Part shown: piece by piece, positions 17,451-25,891 of the stretch
Numbering within the stretch: the stretch's first letter is position 1
How the letters are laid out: each line of letters starts with the position of its first letter
Origin: Chlamydiota bacterium
Lineage (GTDB): Bacteria > Chlamydiota > Chlamydiia > Chlamydiales > Parachlamydiaceae
Direction: 5' to 3'
DNA length: 61,674 bases
Assembly: GCA_013288825.1 (NCBI GenBank)
Contig: JABDBC010000007.1
Coordinates: 1 to 61,674 of the forward strand
Notes under the pieces: generated by a model
Told to the model about the DNA's origin: nothing
The model's input: the letters and a program-made list of their open reading frames with translations, nothing else
Database searches by the model: none
Position numbers and translations under genes: made by a program

Positions 17451-20308
17451 CTCATTCTCCCTATTTCGAAAAAAACTTGAAACGATGGGCACTTCTCAAT
17501 CCAAACGAGGCAGATGCCATAGCCTCGCTTGAGCATTTCACGACATTTATTGTACAAACCCTTTCTGGTCAATTAACTCTCACTAAAGAAAAAGATGGGA
17601 AAAGATTTTCACTTTATTCCGATGATCCACTCAAAGAGGCATCTGAGTGGTTTTCTTCTCTAGATTTAACCAATGTGAACATTCTTTATGTCTATGGTGT
17701 CGGGCTGGGGTACTATTATGAGCCAGCTAAAGAGTGGCTTAAAAATCCTCAACATTTTCTGATCTTTGTTGAGGATGATCTTGAAGTGATCTATCGCCTC
17801 TTAAATAGTGAGCAAGGGGAAAAGCTACTTCAAAATAAACAAGTACGCATTCAATGGTTTCCAAAAGACACAGACACCGATGAGCTTTGGAGCCATCTAG
17901 CAGAACTATTTTCTCAAAATGAATATCGACTTTCGGCTCTACACAGTTATGCTAAAGAATTTCCTGACATGCTGTTGGTCATCAATGCAAAATTGGGATT
18001 TTGGAACAATATCCATCAAGCAATCCACTACGAGTATTCCAATTACGGTCAACATTTCTACATAAACTATTATCAAAATCTATCAAAACTTCCTTCTTCT
18101 TATCTTGCTTCAGGTCTATACAATCAGTTCAAGGGTATTCCAGCCATCATCTGCGGTGCCGGTCCCTCATTAGACAAAAACATTGCTTTGGTCAAGCAGC
18201 TCTCTAATAAAGCAGTCATCTTTGCTGGAGGCACAGCCATGAATGCTATCAATTCTATTGGACTGCTTCCTCAGTTTGGTTTGGCGATCGATCCCAATGA
18301 AGAACAGAACACCCGATTGATCATGAACACTGCGTTTGAGGTGCCCTACTTGTATCGTGGACGCGTTTGTCCATCTGTCTTAGACAATATCCACGGGGCA
18401 ATTACCTATGTCACAGGCAGCGGCAGCATGACCGGTCCCGATTGGTTTGAAAAGAAATTGGGAATTACAGCTCCAAAAGTTGAAGAGGGATTTAATGTTA
18501 TTAATTTCAGCACAGCTCTGGCTTGTGAGATGGGCTGCAACCCAATCATTTTGGTGGGAGTCGATCTAGCATATTCCAATAAGAAGTCGTATCAGTCTGG
18601 AGTGACTCGTCATCCTCTACACCACCGCAAGAACTTCATTTCAAAGGGAATTCACGAAGAGCTTCTTGTAAAAAATGATATCTACGGTCAACCTGTTCAT
18701 ACGCTATGGAAATGGGTATCCGAATCGGTATGGTATACTCGTTTCGCGCAAGCTCACCCCAATGTTTTATTTATCAATGCAACTGAAGGAGGTATAGGAA
18801 TGATGGAGATTCCGAACAAGCCCCTTCAAGAAGTTGCAGACCATTTTTTACAACGCGAAATCGATCTGAATGTATTTGCACATGGAGAACTTCAAAACTG
18901 CTTGATGCCTCCCAGCGTTAACCAAGAGAATATAAATGAGATTGCAAAAGAGATGATCGGCAGCCTGACAAGGTGCCAGGACTATTATCAGATTCTTTAT
19001 GATGTTACGATCGCAATTGCACAAGATCCTTCTAAGAGTACATCGGAAAGTGTCCAAATATTTACGTCCAAGATTCAACAAGAGGATGGTTATCAGGCCA
19101 TTTTGAAAGACTTTGAAGAATTTCTACACGATTCCAATAAGCTTGAATTGGAGCAAATTGATTATGATGCTGACCTTACTGAAGGAGAAAGATTAACTCG
19201 TAAGGTACTTGTAGAAGCTCAATGTTATCGTGATCTCCAAGAAATTGCTGCAGCGCATGAAGCCATGATTCGAATGCTCGTACTTAAAATGCCAATTCTG
19301 GAATTTATGGCTGAAGCAGCGAGCGGAACGCCGGTGCAGAGCAGCGCACTCCAGGGAGCATCGCTCAAAGAAGTCGATCCTCTGAACGAAGCTCCCGGAA
19401 GGGCGGTGCAGATTGAATATCCGAATGGTTCAAAAAAAATGGAGTATTTTTATTTAGACAATCAATTGCATGGTCCTTGTGTGTTTTATGGAGAAGATGG
19501 TGCGATTCTCGCGCAAAGTTTTTATGTTCATGGATTGCAGCAAGGCCTTGCAACCTTCTTTTACAGCTCAGGCCAACTATTTAGCGAGCAGCAATATGTC
19601 GATGGAGTGTGGGATGGGGAGCAGCGATATTACTATAAAAGCGGGCAATTGAAAACTGTAATGGAGTATTTGAGAGGGCTGTTGCAAGGTCCAGTAACCC
19701 TTTATTATCCTGATGGAAAGAAAAAAAGGGAATTGGGATACCAGCAAGGCATGCGTCATGGGTGGGAAAGATCTTGGGATATTGCTGGAAGGCTCATATT
19801 GGAAGTGCAGTATCTCAATGGAAAACCAATCGGTGCGGCAAGATCTTGGCATGTTAATGGGCAGATGGCTCAAGAAGTACTCTACAATGAGGAATCGCAT
19901 ATCGTCCATTCTTATCATTGGACAGCTGAAGGGCAGCTCATCCCTGAGTCATTGGCTGTTGAGGAAGATTATTTTGATGCTGTTACCCGCAACACAGGAA
20001 CGTTGACAGAATCCTTGACAAATGTGTGTGAACAGCTGAATATAATCACTCCTTTGTTAACAGATGAGAAGCTTTTACATAAGGACCTGACAGACCTGCA
20101 CGATGCGATCGAGCATTTACAGAAAATCAATGAAGAACTAGTTTTTGAGTCTGGCATACAGAATCCAAATACAGAAGAGTCTATCTGGAAGACTCCCTCC
20201 ATGCAACGAGAGATGCAAAATAAAATGAAAGAGATCACAGAAAAATTGCAGCGGGATTTAGATCATATGCAAGATATAATAGGGAAAAATGACGACGAGA
20301 AAATGTAG
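17435..20308 (+). CDS. DUF115/MptE-like protein fused to MORN/YwqK repeats
   Basis: The 957-residue protein has two parts. Residues 1 to about 620 are a DUF115 domain, the family called 6-hydroxymethylpterin pyrophosphokinase MptE-like or motility-associated glycosyltransferase. The hallmark PAIICGAGPSLDKN lies near residue 240, with GGTAMNAI, VTGSGSM and INATEGGIGM after it. Residues about 655-830 contain about seven YwqK/MORN_2-type repeats (LHGPCVFYGEDG, QQGLATFFYSSGQL, WDGEQRYYYKSGQL). A short coiled coil ends the protein. Translation starts at the TTG at 17435, 9 nt after a strong GGAGG inside the preceding gene; no in-frame ATG fits as well. A sugar or pterin transfer role is family knowledge; the substrate is unknown. 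Confidence 0.85.
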   Translation: MDTYVTHSPYFEKNLKRWALLNPNEADAIASLEHFTTFIVQTLSGQLTLTKEKDGKRFSLYSDDPLKEASEWFSSLDLTNVNILYVYGVGLGYYYEPAKEWLKNPQHFLIFVEDDLEVIYRLLNSEQGEKLLQNKQVRIQWFPKDTDTDELWSHLAELFSQNEYRLSALHSYAKEFPDMLLVINAKLGFWNNIHQAIHYEYSNYGQHFYINYYQNLSKLPSSYLASGLYNQFKGIPAIICGAGPSLDKNIALVKQLSNKAVIFAGGTAMNAINSIGLLPQFGLAIDPNEEQNTRLIMNTAFEVPYLYRGRVCPSVLDNIHGAITYVTGSGSMTGPDWFEKKLGITAPKVEEGFNVINFSTALACEMGCNPIILVGVDLAYSNKKSYQSGVTRHPLHHRKNFISKGIHEELLVKNDIYGQPVHTLWKWVSESVWYTRFAQAHPNVLFINATEGGIGMMEIPNKPLQEVADHFLQREIDLNVFAHGELQNCLMPPSVNQENINEIAKEMIGSLTRCQDYYQILYDVTIAIAQDPSKSTSESVQIFTSKIQQEDGYQAILKDFEEFLHDSNKLELEQIDYDADLTEGERLTRKVLVEAQCYRDLQEIAAAHEAMIRMLVLKMPILEFMAEAASGTPVQSSALQGASLKEVDPLNEAPGRAVQIEYPNGSKKMEYFYLDNQLHGPCVFYGEDGAILAQSFYVHGLQQGLATFFYSSGQLFSEQQYVDGVWDGEQRYYYKSGQLKTVMEYLRGLLQGPVTLYYPDGKKKRELGYQQGMRHGWERSWDIAGRLILEVQYLNGKPIGAARSWHVNGQMAQEVLYNEESHIVHSYHWTAEGQLIPESLAVEEDYFDAVTRNTGTLTESLTNVCEQLNIITPLLTDEKLLHKDLTDLHDAIEHLQKINEELVFESGIQNPNTEESIWKTPSMQREMQNKMKEITEKLQRDLDHMQDIIGKNDDEKM

Positions 20309-20310
20309 AT

Positions 20311-22194
20311 ATGAAACGAAATAATTTAGAAAAAAACAGTGCACGATGGACTCACGCTGATCCCAAGGCTGTTGTATTTCTTCCTTATGTCGAATGTGAT
20401 CACCTGCAGTTTTGCAACACAATAGAGGGTGAGCTAAACTTAAAACGGAATGATGAAGGTAAAACCACTTTTTATCATTCCCACAAAGGGGCTCTAAAAG
20501 AGCAGCACAACTGGTTTGCAAACCTCGATCTTACTTACGTAGAAGTCTTGTATGTCTATGGCCTTGGTTTAGGATATGCCTACGATGTCGTCAAACCCTG
20601 GCTAAAAAAAAATCGTGCACACCAAATTGTTTTCCTTGAAGATGATCTGGCTGTGATCAGAAGATTCTTTGAATCTGATCGTGCAGGTCCTATTTTACGT
20701 GATAAACAGGTCGCTATTCACTATTTTGATGATATTGAAAAAAAAGATTCCCCTTTATCCCAGTTGTATTGGCGTTACATGACCACAAAGATCATGGTGT
20801 CTGCTCTCCCTTTTTACATGCGTAAAAAAGGAGACCGCTTAGAACAGCTGGAGCATAAAATTGCGTATGATGCCACCTTGCAACATGCCTTAGTCGATGA
20901 ATATTTAAAGTGCGGAGTGGTCTTTTTTCGAAATTTCTACCTCAATATGCTCTCGCTGGAAGGCGCCTATTTAGCCAATCGATTATTTGGCAAATTTCAA
21001 AAGGTTCCTGCCATCATCTGCGGGGCTGGTCCGTCCCTTTCAAAGCAGCTTCCAATGTTGAAGGATCTTAAAGAGAAAGCTTTAATTTTTGCTGGAGGAT
21101 CTGCTGTCAATGCGCTGAATGCTGCAGATATTCATCCCCATTTTTGTGCAGGCATCGACCCCAATCCTGAGCAAGAAATACGCGTCAGGCAGAGTAAATC
21201 ACTTCAGGAACCCTTTCTCTACCGCAATCGCTTATATTCTGATGCCCTCAGATTGGTGTCTGGACCAAGACTTTATGTCACGGGCAGCGGTGGGTATGAT
21301 GTTGCAAAATGGTTTGAACAAAAGCTTGATATCCCTAGTGATGAAGAGGAGTTGGATGAGGGTTTTAATGTCGTGAACTTTTGTATCGCTATTGCGCATG
21401 CAATGGGTTGTGATCCGATCATTTTTTGCGGGATGGACCTGGCTTATACAAATATGAAAGTTTATGCGAAAGGAGTTGTCAAAAAAAGCAAAGTGAAGAA
21501 AAAGGAAATCATCAATCTTGAAGATCTCGATCAAACAGCTATCATTCGCGATGACATCTATGGCAAACCAGTTTACACAGTATGGAAGTGGATTGCTGAG
21601 GCGAATTGGATTGGTGATTTTGCTGAAGAACATCCTGAAAATCAGCTTATCAATGCCACAGAAGGGGGTATTGGTTTCCCAAATGTTGAGAACGACACTT
21701 TGAAAGAAGTGGCCAGCGTCTATTTGACTGAAAAGTTCGATCTCTCCACACGCGTGCATGAAGCCATAGCACAGAGTGCTATGCCACAAGTCACAACACA
21801 ACGTGTGCGCGAGGCAATGCACGAGTTGCGTGCAAGCCTTGTGCGATGTCTGCAGCATTTGGAAGTCATCATTGAAGAAGACTCCTCCCTATCTAAACAG
21901 ATTAAAGTAGCTCAGGAGCCTCCCAAAATTGCGCAAAGTGGAAAAGCCACAGTGAGTGAAATTGACATGGCGGAAGAGGTTGGATATCTTTATGTTCTAG
22001 ACATTTTTAATGCAGTTTTTAACAGAGTCTTGGAGCGTGAGCTTCATGAGTCGAAGCAACGCAAAACTCCTTGGCAGCAAGAAGTGGGAAAGCTTGAGAC
22101 TAACATTAAGCGGTTGAAGATGCTGAAGCAGGTAGCTGAAGCAAACATTGCTCTTATCGATTATTCACTACGGGGTGTAGCGCAGCTTGGCTAG
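20311..22194 (+). CDS. DUF115/MptE-like protein, stand-alone paralog
   Basis: A 627-residue paralog of the preceding gene, lacking the MORN tail and starting two bases after its stop. Conserved landmarks include VEVLYVYGLGLGYAYDV, VFLEDDLAVIRRFF, PAIICGAGPSLSKQ (near residue 237), GIDPNPEQEIR, VTGSGGYD and LINATEGGIGF. The fold is a Rossmann-like DUF115 domain of the MptE or motility-associated-factor type. In flagellated bacteria relatives glycosylate flagellin; no flagellar genes occur here, so another acceptor is likely (inference). The last eight codons and the stop lie inside the downstream tRNA-Pro gene, a 24-nt same-strand overlap. Confidence 0.85.
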   Translation: MKRNNLEKNSARWTHADPKAVVFLPYVECDHLQFCNTIEGELNLKRNDEGKTTFYHSHKGALKEQHNWFANLDLTYVEVLYVYGLGLGYAYDVVKPWLKKNRAHQIVFLEDDLAVIRRFFESDRAGPILRDKQVAIHYFDDIEKKDSPLSQLYWRYMTTKIMVSALPFYMRKKGDRLEQLEHKIAYDATLQHALVDEYLKCGVVFFRNFYLNMLSLEGAYLANRLFGKFQKVPAIICGAGPSLSKQLPMLKDLKEKALIFAGGSAVNALNAADIHPHFCAGIDPNPEQEIRVRQSKSLQEPFLYRNRLYSDALRLVSGPRLYVTGSGGYDVAKWFEQKLDIPSDEEELDEGFNVVNFCIAIAHAMGCDPIIFCGMDLAYTNMKVYAKGVVKKSKVKKKEIINLEDLDQTAIIRDDIYGKPVYTVWKWIAEANWIGDFAEEHPENQLINATEGGIGFPNVENDTLKEVASVYLTEKFDLSTRVHEAIAQSAMPQVTTQRVREAMHELRASLVRCLQHLEVIIEEDSSLSKQIKVAQEPPKIAQSGKATVSEIDMAEEVGYLYVLDIFNAVFNRVLERELHESKQRKTPWQQEVGKLETNIKRLKMLKQVAEANIALIDYSLRGVAQLG

Positions 22195-22245
22195 CGTGCT
22201 TCGTTCGGGACGAAGAGGTCGTGGGTTCGAATCCCACCACCCCGA
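22171..22245 (+). tRNA. tRNA-Pro (anticodon CGG)
   Basis: A complete cloverleaf. Acceptor arms CGGGGTG and CACCCCG pair perfectly, with discriminator A. The anticodon stem is CTTCG/CGAAG with loop TTCGGGA, giving anticodon CGG. The T arm is GTGGG-TTCGAAT-CCCAC. CCA is not encoded. The 5' 24 nt also encode the end and stop codon of the DUF115 protein. Confidence 0.96.
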
Positions 22246-22261
22246 CTTTTTGAAGGATGAA

Positions 22262-22390
22262 AGCTGAAGGATGAAGGCTGAAAAGGAGAAAAGTAACAGG
22301 ATATGCAGGATCAGGCAGGAAAGGATGAAGGCTGAAAAGGAGAAAAGTAACAGGATATGCAGGATCAGGCAGGATAGGAAGGATAGCAAG
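22262..22390. repeat. Element D fragments in tandem
   Basis: Two direct copies with a 54-bp period (starting at 22267 and 22321) of AAGGATGAAGGCTGAAAAGG, then AGAAAAGTAACAGG, then ATATGCAGGATCAGGCAGG. The same words form the arms of the D palindromes at 49757-49977 and 54971-55213. Here only the left arm is present, duplicated and not folded back. Confidence 0.8.
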
Positions 22391-22391
22391 T

Positions 22392-22694
22392 TTAATTCAA
22401 TCTAAGATTCAATCCCATCGCCACGCAAAGAGAAACAAGAGTATGCCATTTAGGATTTCCAGCCCCAGAAAGAGTTTTATAGAGGCTTTCACGGCCAACA
22501 TGAGCTTTTTTAGCTAATGCTCCCACTCCGCCTTGCGCTTCAGCAACATTTCGAAGAGCGATCAAGAAAAGATGTTGTGACTCTTCATCACCTTTAAGGC
22601 TTTCTTCTAAAGCTGCGTTTAGGTACGCGACGGCTTCATCGTGATCTGCTAAATGCTCGAGTAGAAATTCTTGATATTTTTTATTTCTTGCCAT
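22392..22694 (-). CDS. HI1420/HigA-like addiction-module antitoxin, apparently orphan
   Basis: A 100-residue protein of the putative addiction module antidote family. ALRNVAEAQGGVGALAKKA forms the first helices and HVGRESLYKTLSGAGNPKW the HTH recognition region. The LVSLCVAMGLNLRLN end is typical. It would bind DNA and neutralise a RelE/Gp49-type toxin normally encoded just upstream. Here only the first codons of such a toxin remain (22649-22762), so the antitoxin appears to be alone. The ATG has a strong AAGGAG ribosome site, which lies inside the toxin remnant. Confidence 0.85.
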   Translation of the reverse strand: MARNKKYQEFLLEHLADHDEAVAYLNAALEESLKGDEESQHLFLIALRNVAEAQGGVGALAKKAHVGRESLYKTLSGAGNPKWHTLVSLCVAMGLNLRLN

Positions 22695-22762
22695 GACCTA
22701 TCTCCTTTGAAGGGTCGCTTGCCAGTGACGGTTTCGTAGAGTTCAATTTCGATTTCTTCCAT
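22649..22762 (-). pseudogene. Remnant of a RelE/Gp49-type toxin gene
   Basis: An ATG at 22762 opens MEEIEIELYETVTGKRPFKG. This is the typical N-terminus of Gp49/HI1419-type toxins, in which the GKRPF motif precedes the catalytic body. The frame then runs into the antitoxin gene and stops after 37 codons. The rest of the toxin (about 80 residues) is missing, consistent with an internal deletion that joined the toxin start to the antitoxin ribosome site. Confidence 0.6.
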
Positions 22763-22770
22763 ATAACCTT

Positions 22771-22800
22771 ATTGTATCTTTTGGGATACATTAATTTCAA
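22771..22800 (-). promoter_or_regulatory. Promoter and operator of the orphan antitoxin module
   Basis: On the minus strand TTGAAA (22795-22800) and TACAAT (22771-22776) are 18 nt apart. The dyad TGTATC-ttttgg-GATACA (22773-22790) lies within the promoter. This is the usual form of a HigA-type operator. It has survived although the toxin has not. Confidence 0.65.
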
Positions 22801-22933
22801 GTGATTTTTAAGCTATTAACTTTGCGTCTTCACGCCTCCTAAATAACTCAAGCTATTTTTCGAAAGAACCGGAGTATGTCAAAGACGAACCCACTCGATT
22901 GCCCCTCCGGCAGGGAGCTTCGCGCCTTTGCGT

Positions 22934-23845
22934 TTAATTTCTTGTTAAGACGACAGAGGCAGCGATTGAGATTGATAAGACTGACGCTATCGTGATCAAT
23001 ACAACCGACACCGGAATAGGAAAGACATGCGATAACAACATCTTGATCCCTACAAAGACAAGAAGTATCGCAAGGCCATAATTTAGATACTTAAACAACT
23101 GCATCGAACTCTCCAAAGCAAAATAGAGAGATCGCAATCCCAAAATCGCAAAGACATTCGATGTATATACAATAAACGGATCCTTGGTGATTGATAAGAT
23201 CGCTGGCACCGAATCAATCGCAAAGAGTATGTCTGTTGTTTCTATCAGAAGCAATACCACAAAAAGAGGGGTTGCAAAATATTTTCCGCTCTTTTTTATG
23301 AAAAAAGCATCATCATTATAATTGTCGGTGATAGGAAAAAATTTCCGGAATAGACGCAAGACGAAATTTTTCTCTATATCAACCTCCACACCATTGTGAA
23401 GAGCGAGTTTTATCCCAGTATAAATTAATAATGCACCAAGTAAATAGATCATCCATTCAAACTTTTGAATTAAGATAACCCCGGAAAAAATAAAGACTGC
23501 CCTCATGACAAGAGCCCCCAAAACACCCCAGAACAAGATTTTGTGCAAATATTTTTTAGGAATGGCGAAATAGGTAAAAATCATGAGAAAAACAAACAGG
23601 TTATCGACGCTAAGAGACTTTTCCAATAAAAATCCCGCCAGGAAGCTCAGCGCAGGTTCTGTGCCCGAAACAAAATAGAGCCCGAGACAAAAAAGAAGGG
23701 CTAAAATTATCCAAACAGCAGAACTAATGAATGCTTCTCTATGACCAATTGCATGAGATTCTCGATGAAATATCCTTAAATCAATGTAAAGCATCAGCAA
23801 TACAAAGATATTGAAGGCAATCCAGCTGAAAATCTCTATCGTCAT
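22934..23845 (-). CDS. terC: TerC/Alx family membrane protein
   Basis: A polytopic inner-membrane protein of 303 residues with about nine hydrophobic segments. It belongs to the TerC family, whose characterised members (Alx, MntY, MeeF) export manganese or other divalent metals. Family signatures are acidic residues within the membrane: EKSLSVDNLFVFLMIF near residue 75 and ETTDILFAIDSVPAILSI near residue 200. The length is close to the family norm. It ends 6 nt from the Nif3-like gene on the same strand, so the two are probably co-transcribed. Metal specificity cannot be read from the sequence. Confidence 0.9.
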   Translation of the reverse strand: MTIEIFSWIAFNIFVLLMLYIDLRIFHRESHAIGHREAFISSAVWIILALLFCLGLYFVSGTEPALSFLAGFLLEKSLSVDNLFVFLMIFTYFAIPKKYLHKILFWGVLGALVMRAVFIFSGVILIQKFEWMIYLLGALLIYTGIKLALHNGVEVDIEKNFVLRLFRKFFPITDNYNDDAFFIKKSGKYFATPLFVVLLLIETTDILFAIDSVPAILSITKDPFIVYTSNVFAILGLRSLYFALESSMQLFKYLNYGLAILLVFVGIKMLLSHVFPIPVSVVLITIASVLSISIAASVVLTRN

Positions 23846-23851
23846 TTAGGC

Positions 23852-24613
23852 CTAAAAAGGGTTGGACACATCAATAAATGTAGTCTTCACTTGAAAATGA
23901 TCTTGCAGATGCTCTCCCAAGGCACGTGGACCTATCCGTTCAGTTGCAGAGTGTCCCATTGCAAAAAAATTGATCTTTTCTTCAAAAGCTTGATGCCAGG
24001 CTGGTTCATCGAAATTGCCTGTAATAAAACAATCCACATCGGCTGCTGCAGCCTCTTGAAGACTTTTATAAGCTCCTCCGGAAACCAATGCAGCCGAGGA
24101 AATGATTTGATTGCCCCCTAAGGCACATGTAGCTGGGTGTTCATAGTACTCTTCGAGTTTCCATTGAAAATCTTTGACTGAACAGGAAGAAAAAGTTCCT
24201 CTTACCCCAATGGGAATGCCTCGGTACATCCCAAATGGCTCCAATTCTGTCCACCCCATTTCCTGGGCTGCTCTCCAGTTATTACCATACTGTTTATGTA
24301 AATCCAGCGGGAGATGGTAGGCTAATAGTGAGATGTTGTTCAACAGAAGTAGCGATAATTTCTCCCGTTTTGAACCGACAATCTCGAAATTATCCCCCGT
24401 CCAAAAAAGACCATGGTGGACTATGAGCGTTTGTACTCCTAAATCCACTGCACGTTGAATCGTTTCTAAACTTGCAGAAACTGCTGTCCCAATGTGTCCA
24501 ATTCCAGGCGCTCCTTGCACCTGCAGCCCATTGGGGCAAGAATCAGAAATCAGCGAAGGTTGAAGAAGAATGTCTAAATGTGCAATGAGTTGTTTTAATC
24601 CAATTAGATTCAT
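23852..24613 (-). CDS. Nif3-like dinuclear metal centre protein
   Basis: A 253-residue member of the Nif3/YbgI (DUF34) family, hexameric toroids with a di-metal site and unsettled function. Metal ligands are visible: H66 and H67 in TLIVHHGLFW, an aspartate in LPLDLHKQYGNN, and the C-terminal histidine and glutamate in GHSATERIG. The length is typical of the short form without the PII-like insert. It lies just upstream of the TerC gene and is divergent from rpiA, with 75 bp between the start codons used here. It is often annotated GTP cyclohydrolase 1 type 2, an assignment that is not well supported. Confidence 0.9.
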   Translation of the reverse strand: MNLIGLKQLIAHLDILLQPSLISDSCPNGLQVQGAPGIGHIGTAVSASLETIQRAVDLGVQTLIVHHGLFWTGDNFEIVGSKREKLSLLLLNNISLLAYHLPLDLHKQYGNNWRAAQEMGWTELEPFGMYRGIPIGVRGTFSSCSVKDFQWKLEEYYEHPATCALGGNQIISSAALVSGGAYKSLQEAAAADVDCFITGNFDEPAWHQAFEEKINFFAMGHSATERIGPRALGEHLQDHFQVKTTFIDVSNPF

Positions 24614-24688
24614 ATCGTAACCATATAAGGAAGGATGTTAAGTTTTTCTCCAATCTATTATATTGTGCAAAAAAGGGAAAGAGTTCTC

Positions 24689-25372
24689 ATGGTGGGAAAT
24701 ATGAATATTGCAAAAAATGCTGCAGCAGAAGCTGCAGCGTCACTGGTTCAAGATGGGATGCTTATTGGGTTAGGCACTGGGTCAACTGCAGCATTTTTCA
24801 TTGCCCATCTGATTGAACGGTGTCGTAAAGGACTGCGGATCAAAGCAGTAACTACATCAAAAGCATCATTAGATCAAGCCAAGCAAGGGGAAATCCCAAT
24901 TGCGCATATCGATGAAGTGTCTCAACTCGATCTGACCGTTGATGGGGCGGATCAAATTGATGATAAGAAACAAATGATCAAAGGGGGTGGGGGTGCTTTG
25001 CTGAGAGAAAAGATCGTAGCTGGAATGAGTCGCGAGATGATAGTGATTGTCGATCAATCGAAACGTGTAAAAAGTTTAGGCGGCTATTCATTGCCGGTAG
25101 AAATTCTCCCCTTTGCTCATAATGCGACGTTATTTCACCTTGCACAAAAAGGTTTTATCGGTACGATGAGGAAAACCAAGGAAGAGAGTTTTTATATCAC
25201 AGAGAATGGAAATTACATCGTGGATTTGCAGCTGCCAAATGACATGGAACCATATAAGACTGAAGGAGTTATTCGCAGCATTCCAGGAGTTTTAGAGACG
25301 GGATTGTTTCTTGGAATGGCAGGCAGAGTCATCATTGGCTATCCTGATGGAAAAGTCAAAATATGGCAGTGA
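24689..25372 (+). CDS. rpiA: Ribose-5-phosphate isomerase A
   Basis: Interconverts ribose 5-phosphate and ribulose 5-phosphate in the pentose phosphate pathway. Family motifs are all present: GLGTGSTAAFFI (phosphate loop), DGADQID (catalytic aspartates), KGGGGALLREKI and DQSKRVKSLG. The frame is open from 24635, but that would add an 18-residue tail unlike RpiA. The ATG at 24689 follows an AAGGGAAAGAG ribosome site and gives about 227 residues, the usual length; 24701 is a second candidate. It lies 25 bp upstream of the DUF151 gene, so the two may be co-transcribed. Confidence 0.94.
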   Translation: MVGNMNIAKNAAAEAAASLVQDGMLIGLGTGSTAAFFIAHLIERCRKGLRIKAVTTSKASLDQAKQGEIPIAHIDEVSQLDLTVDGADQIDDKKQMIKGGGGALLREKIVAGMSREMIVIVDQSKRVKSLGGYSLPVEILPFAHNATLFHLAQKGFIGTMRKTKEESFYITENGNYIVDLQLPNDMEPYKTEGVIRSIPGVLETGLFLGMAGRVIIGYPDGKVKIWQ

Positions 25373-25397
25373 TATAGTCCTTACATAGGGGTTTATA

Positions 25398-25811
25398 ATG
25401 CTTTCAGAGATCGTACAGCTCTCATTTGATAAAATTATGCAAACCCGTTCCTATACTGTGGTTGTATTGGGTACAAAAGAGAAGAAATTTGCTATTTATG
25501 CAGATCCCCAAGTGGGAAAGATTTTGCAGTTTTATTTGACTGATACACCCAAGCAAAGACCGTTGACTCACGACTTAATCTCGATGATTTTTCGAGGATT
25601 TGACATTAAAGTGATTCAGGTAGTCATCAATGATGTGCAGGATACGATTTATTATGCCCGGTTATTTTTGGAGTTTCAGCAAGGGGATTTGAGGCACATT
25701 GTGGAGATTGATGCCAGGCCGAGCGATTGCTTGACCTTAGCTTTGACGAATAACGCACCAGTGTATTGCACAAAAGAAGTCCTCGAAAAAACCATCGCCG
25801 TAGAAGACTAG
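25398..25811 (+). CDS. Bifunctional nuclease (DUF151) family protein
   Basis: A 137-residue single-domain DUF151/BFN protein. In plants and some bacteria the domain has been reported to have nuclease activity; its bacterial role is poorly known. The signature is near the C-terminus: HIVEIDARPSDCLTLALTNN with APVYCTKEVLEK. It starts 25 bp after rpiA with a usable GGGG ribosome site. It is convergent with the lanthipeptide cluster, from which it is separated by a hairpin at 25865-25891. It has no signal peptide. Confidence 0.88.
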   Translation: MLSEIVQLSFDKIMQTRSYTVVVLGTKEKKFAIYADPQVGKILQFYLTDTPKQRPLTHDLISMIFRGFDIKVIQVVINDVQDTIYYARLFLEFQQGDLRHIVEIDARPSDCLTLALTNNAPVYCTKEVLEKTIAVED

Positions 25812-25864
25812 TACACTGTGATCTCCTTATTCTGATCATTCCAAAAAGATTACCTTAAAGCTAA

Positions 25865-25891
25865 AAACGGCGATTTACTTTGGTGCCGTTT
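25865..25891 (-). terminator. Stem-loop after lanC2, derived from repeat C
   Basis: On the minus strand AAACGGC and GCCGTTT form a 7-bp stem with a 13-nt loop, followed by a T-run (GCCGTTTTTAG), directly after the stop codon at 25892. The sequence AACGGCGATTTACTTTGGTG resembles the outer end of palindrome C, so the terminator may be a captured repeat end. Confidence 0.55.

Noticed and set aside
21232-21858. 208-aa minus-strand ORF opposite the second DUF115 gene
   Set aside because: It is a shadow of a conserved gene, with no family motif or ribosome site.
22267-22373. Direct repeats considered as a CRISPR array
   Set aside because: There are only two units, the unit itself is 54 bp with no distinct spacers, and there are no cas genes. 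The sequence matches the palindrome D arms.
22168-22389. 73-aa minus-strand ORF over tRNA-Pro and the D repeats
   Set aside because: It overlaps the tRNA and contains a tandem duplication derived from the repeat.
24635-24688. Upstream start of rpiA
   Set aside because: It would add 18 residues unlike RpiA and has no ribosome site. The ATG at 24689 has AAGGGAAAGAG upstream.
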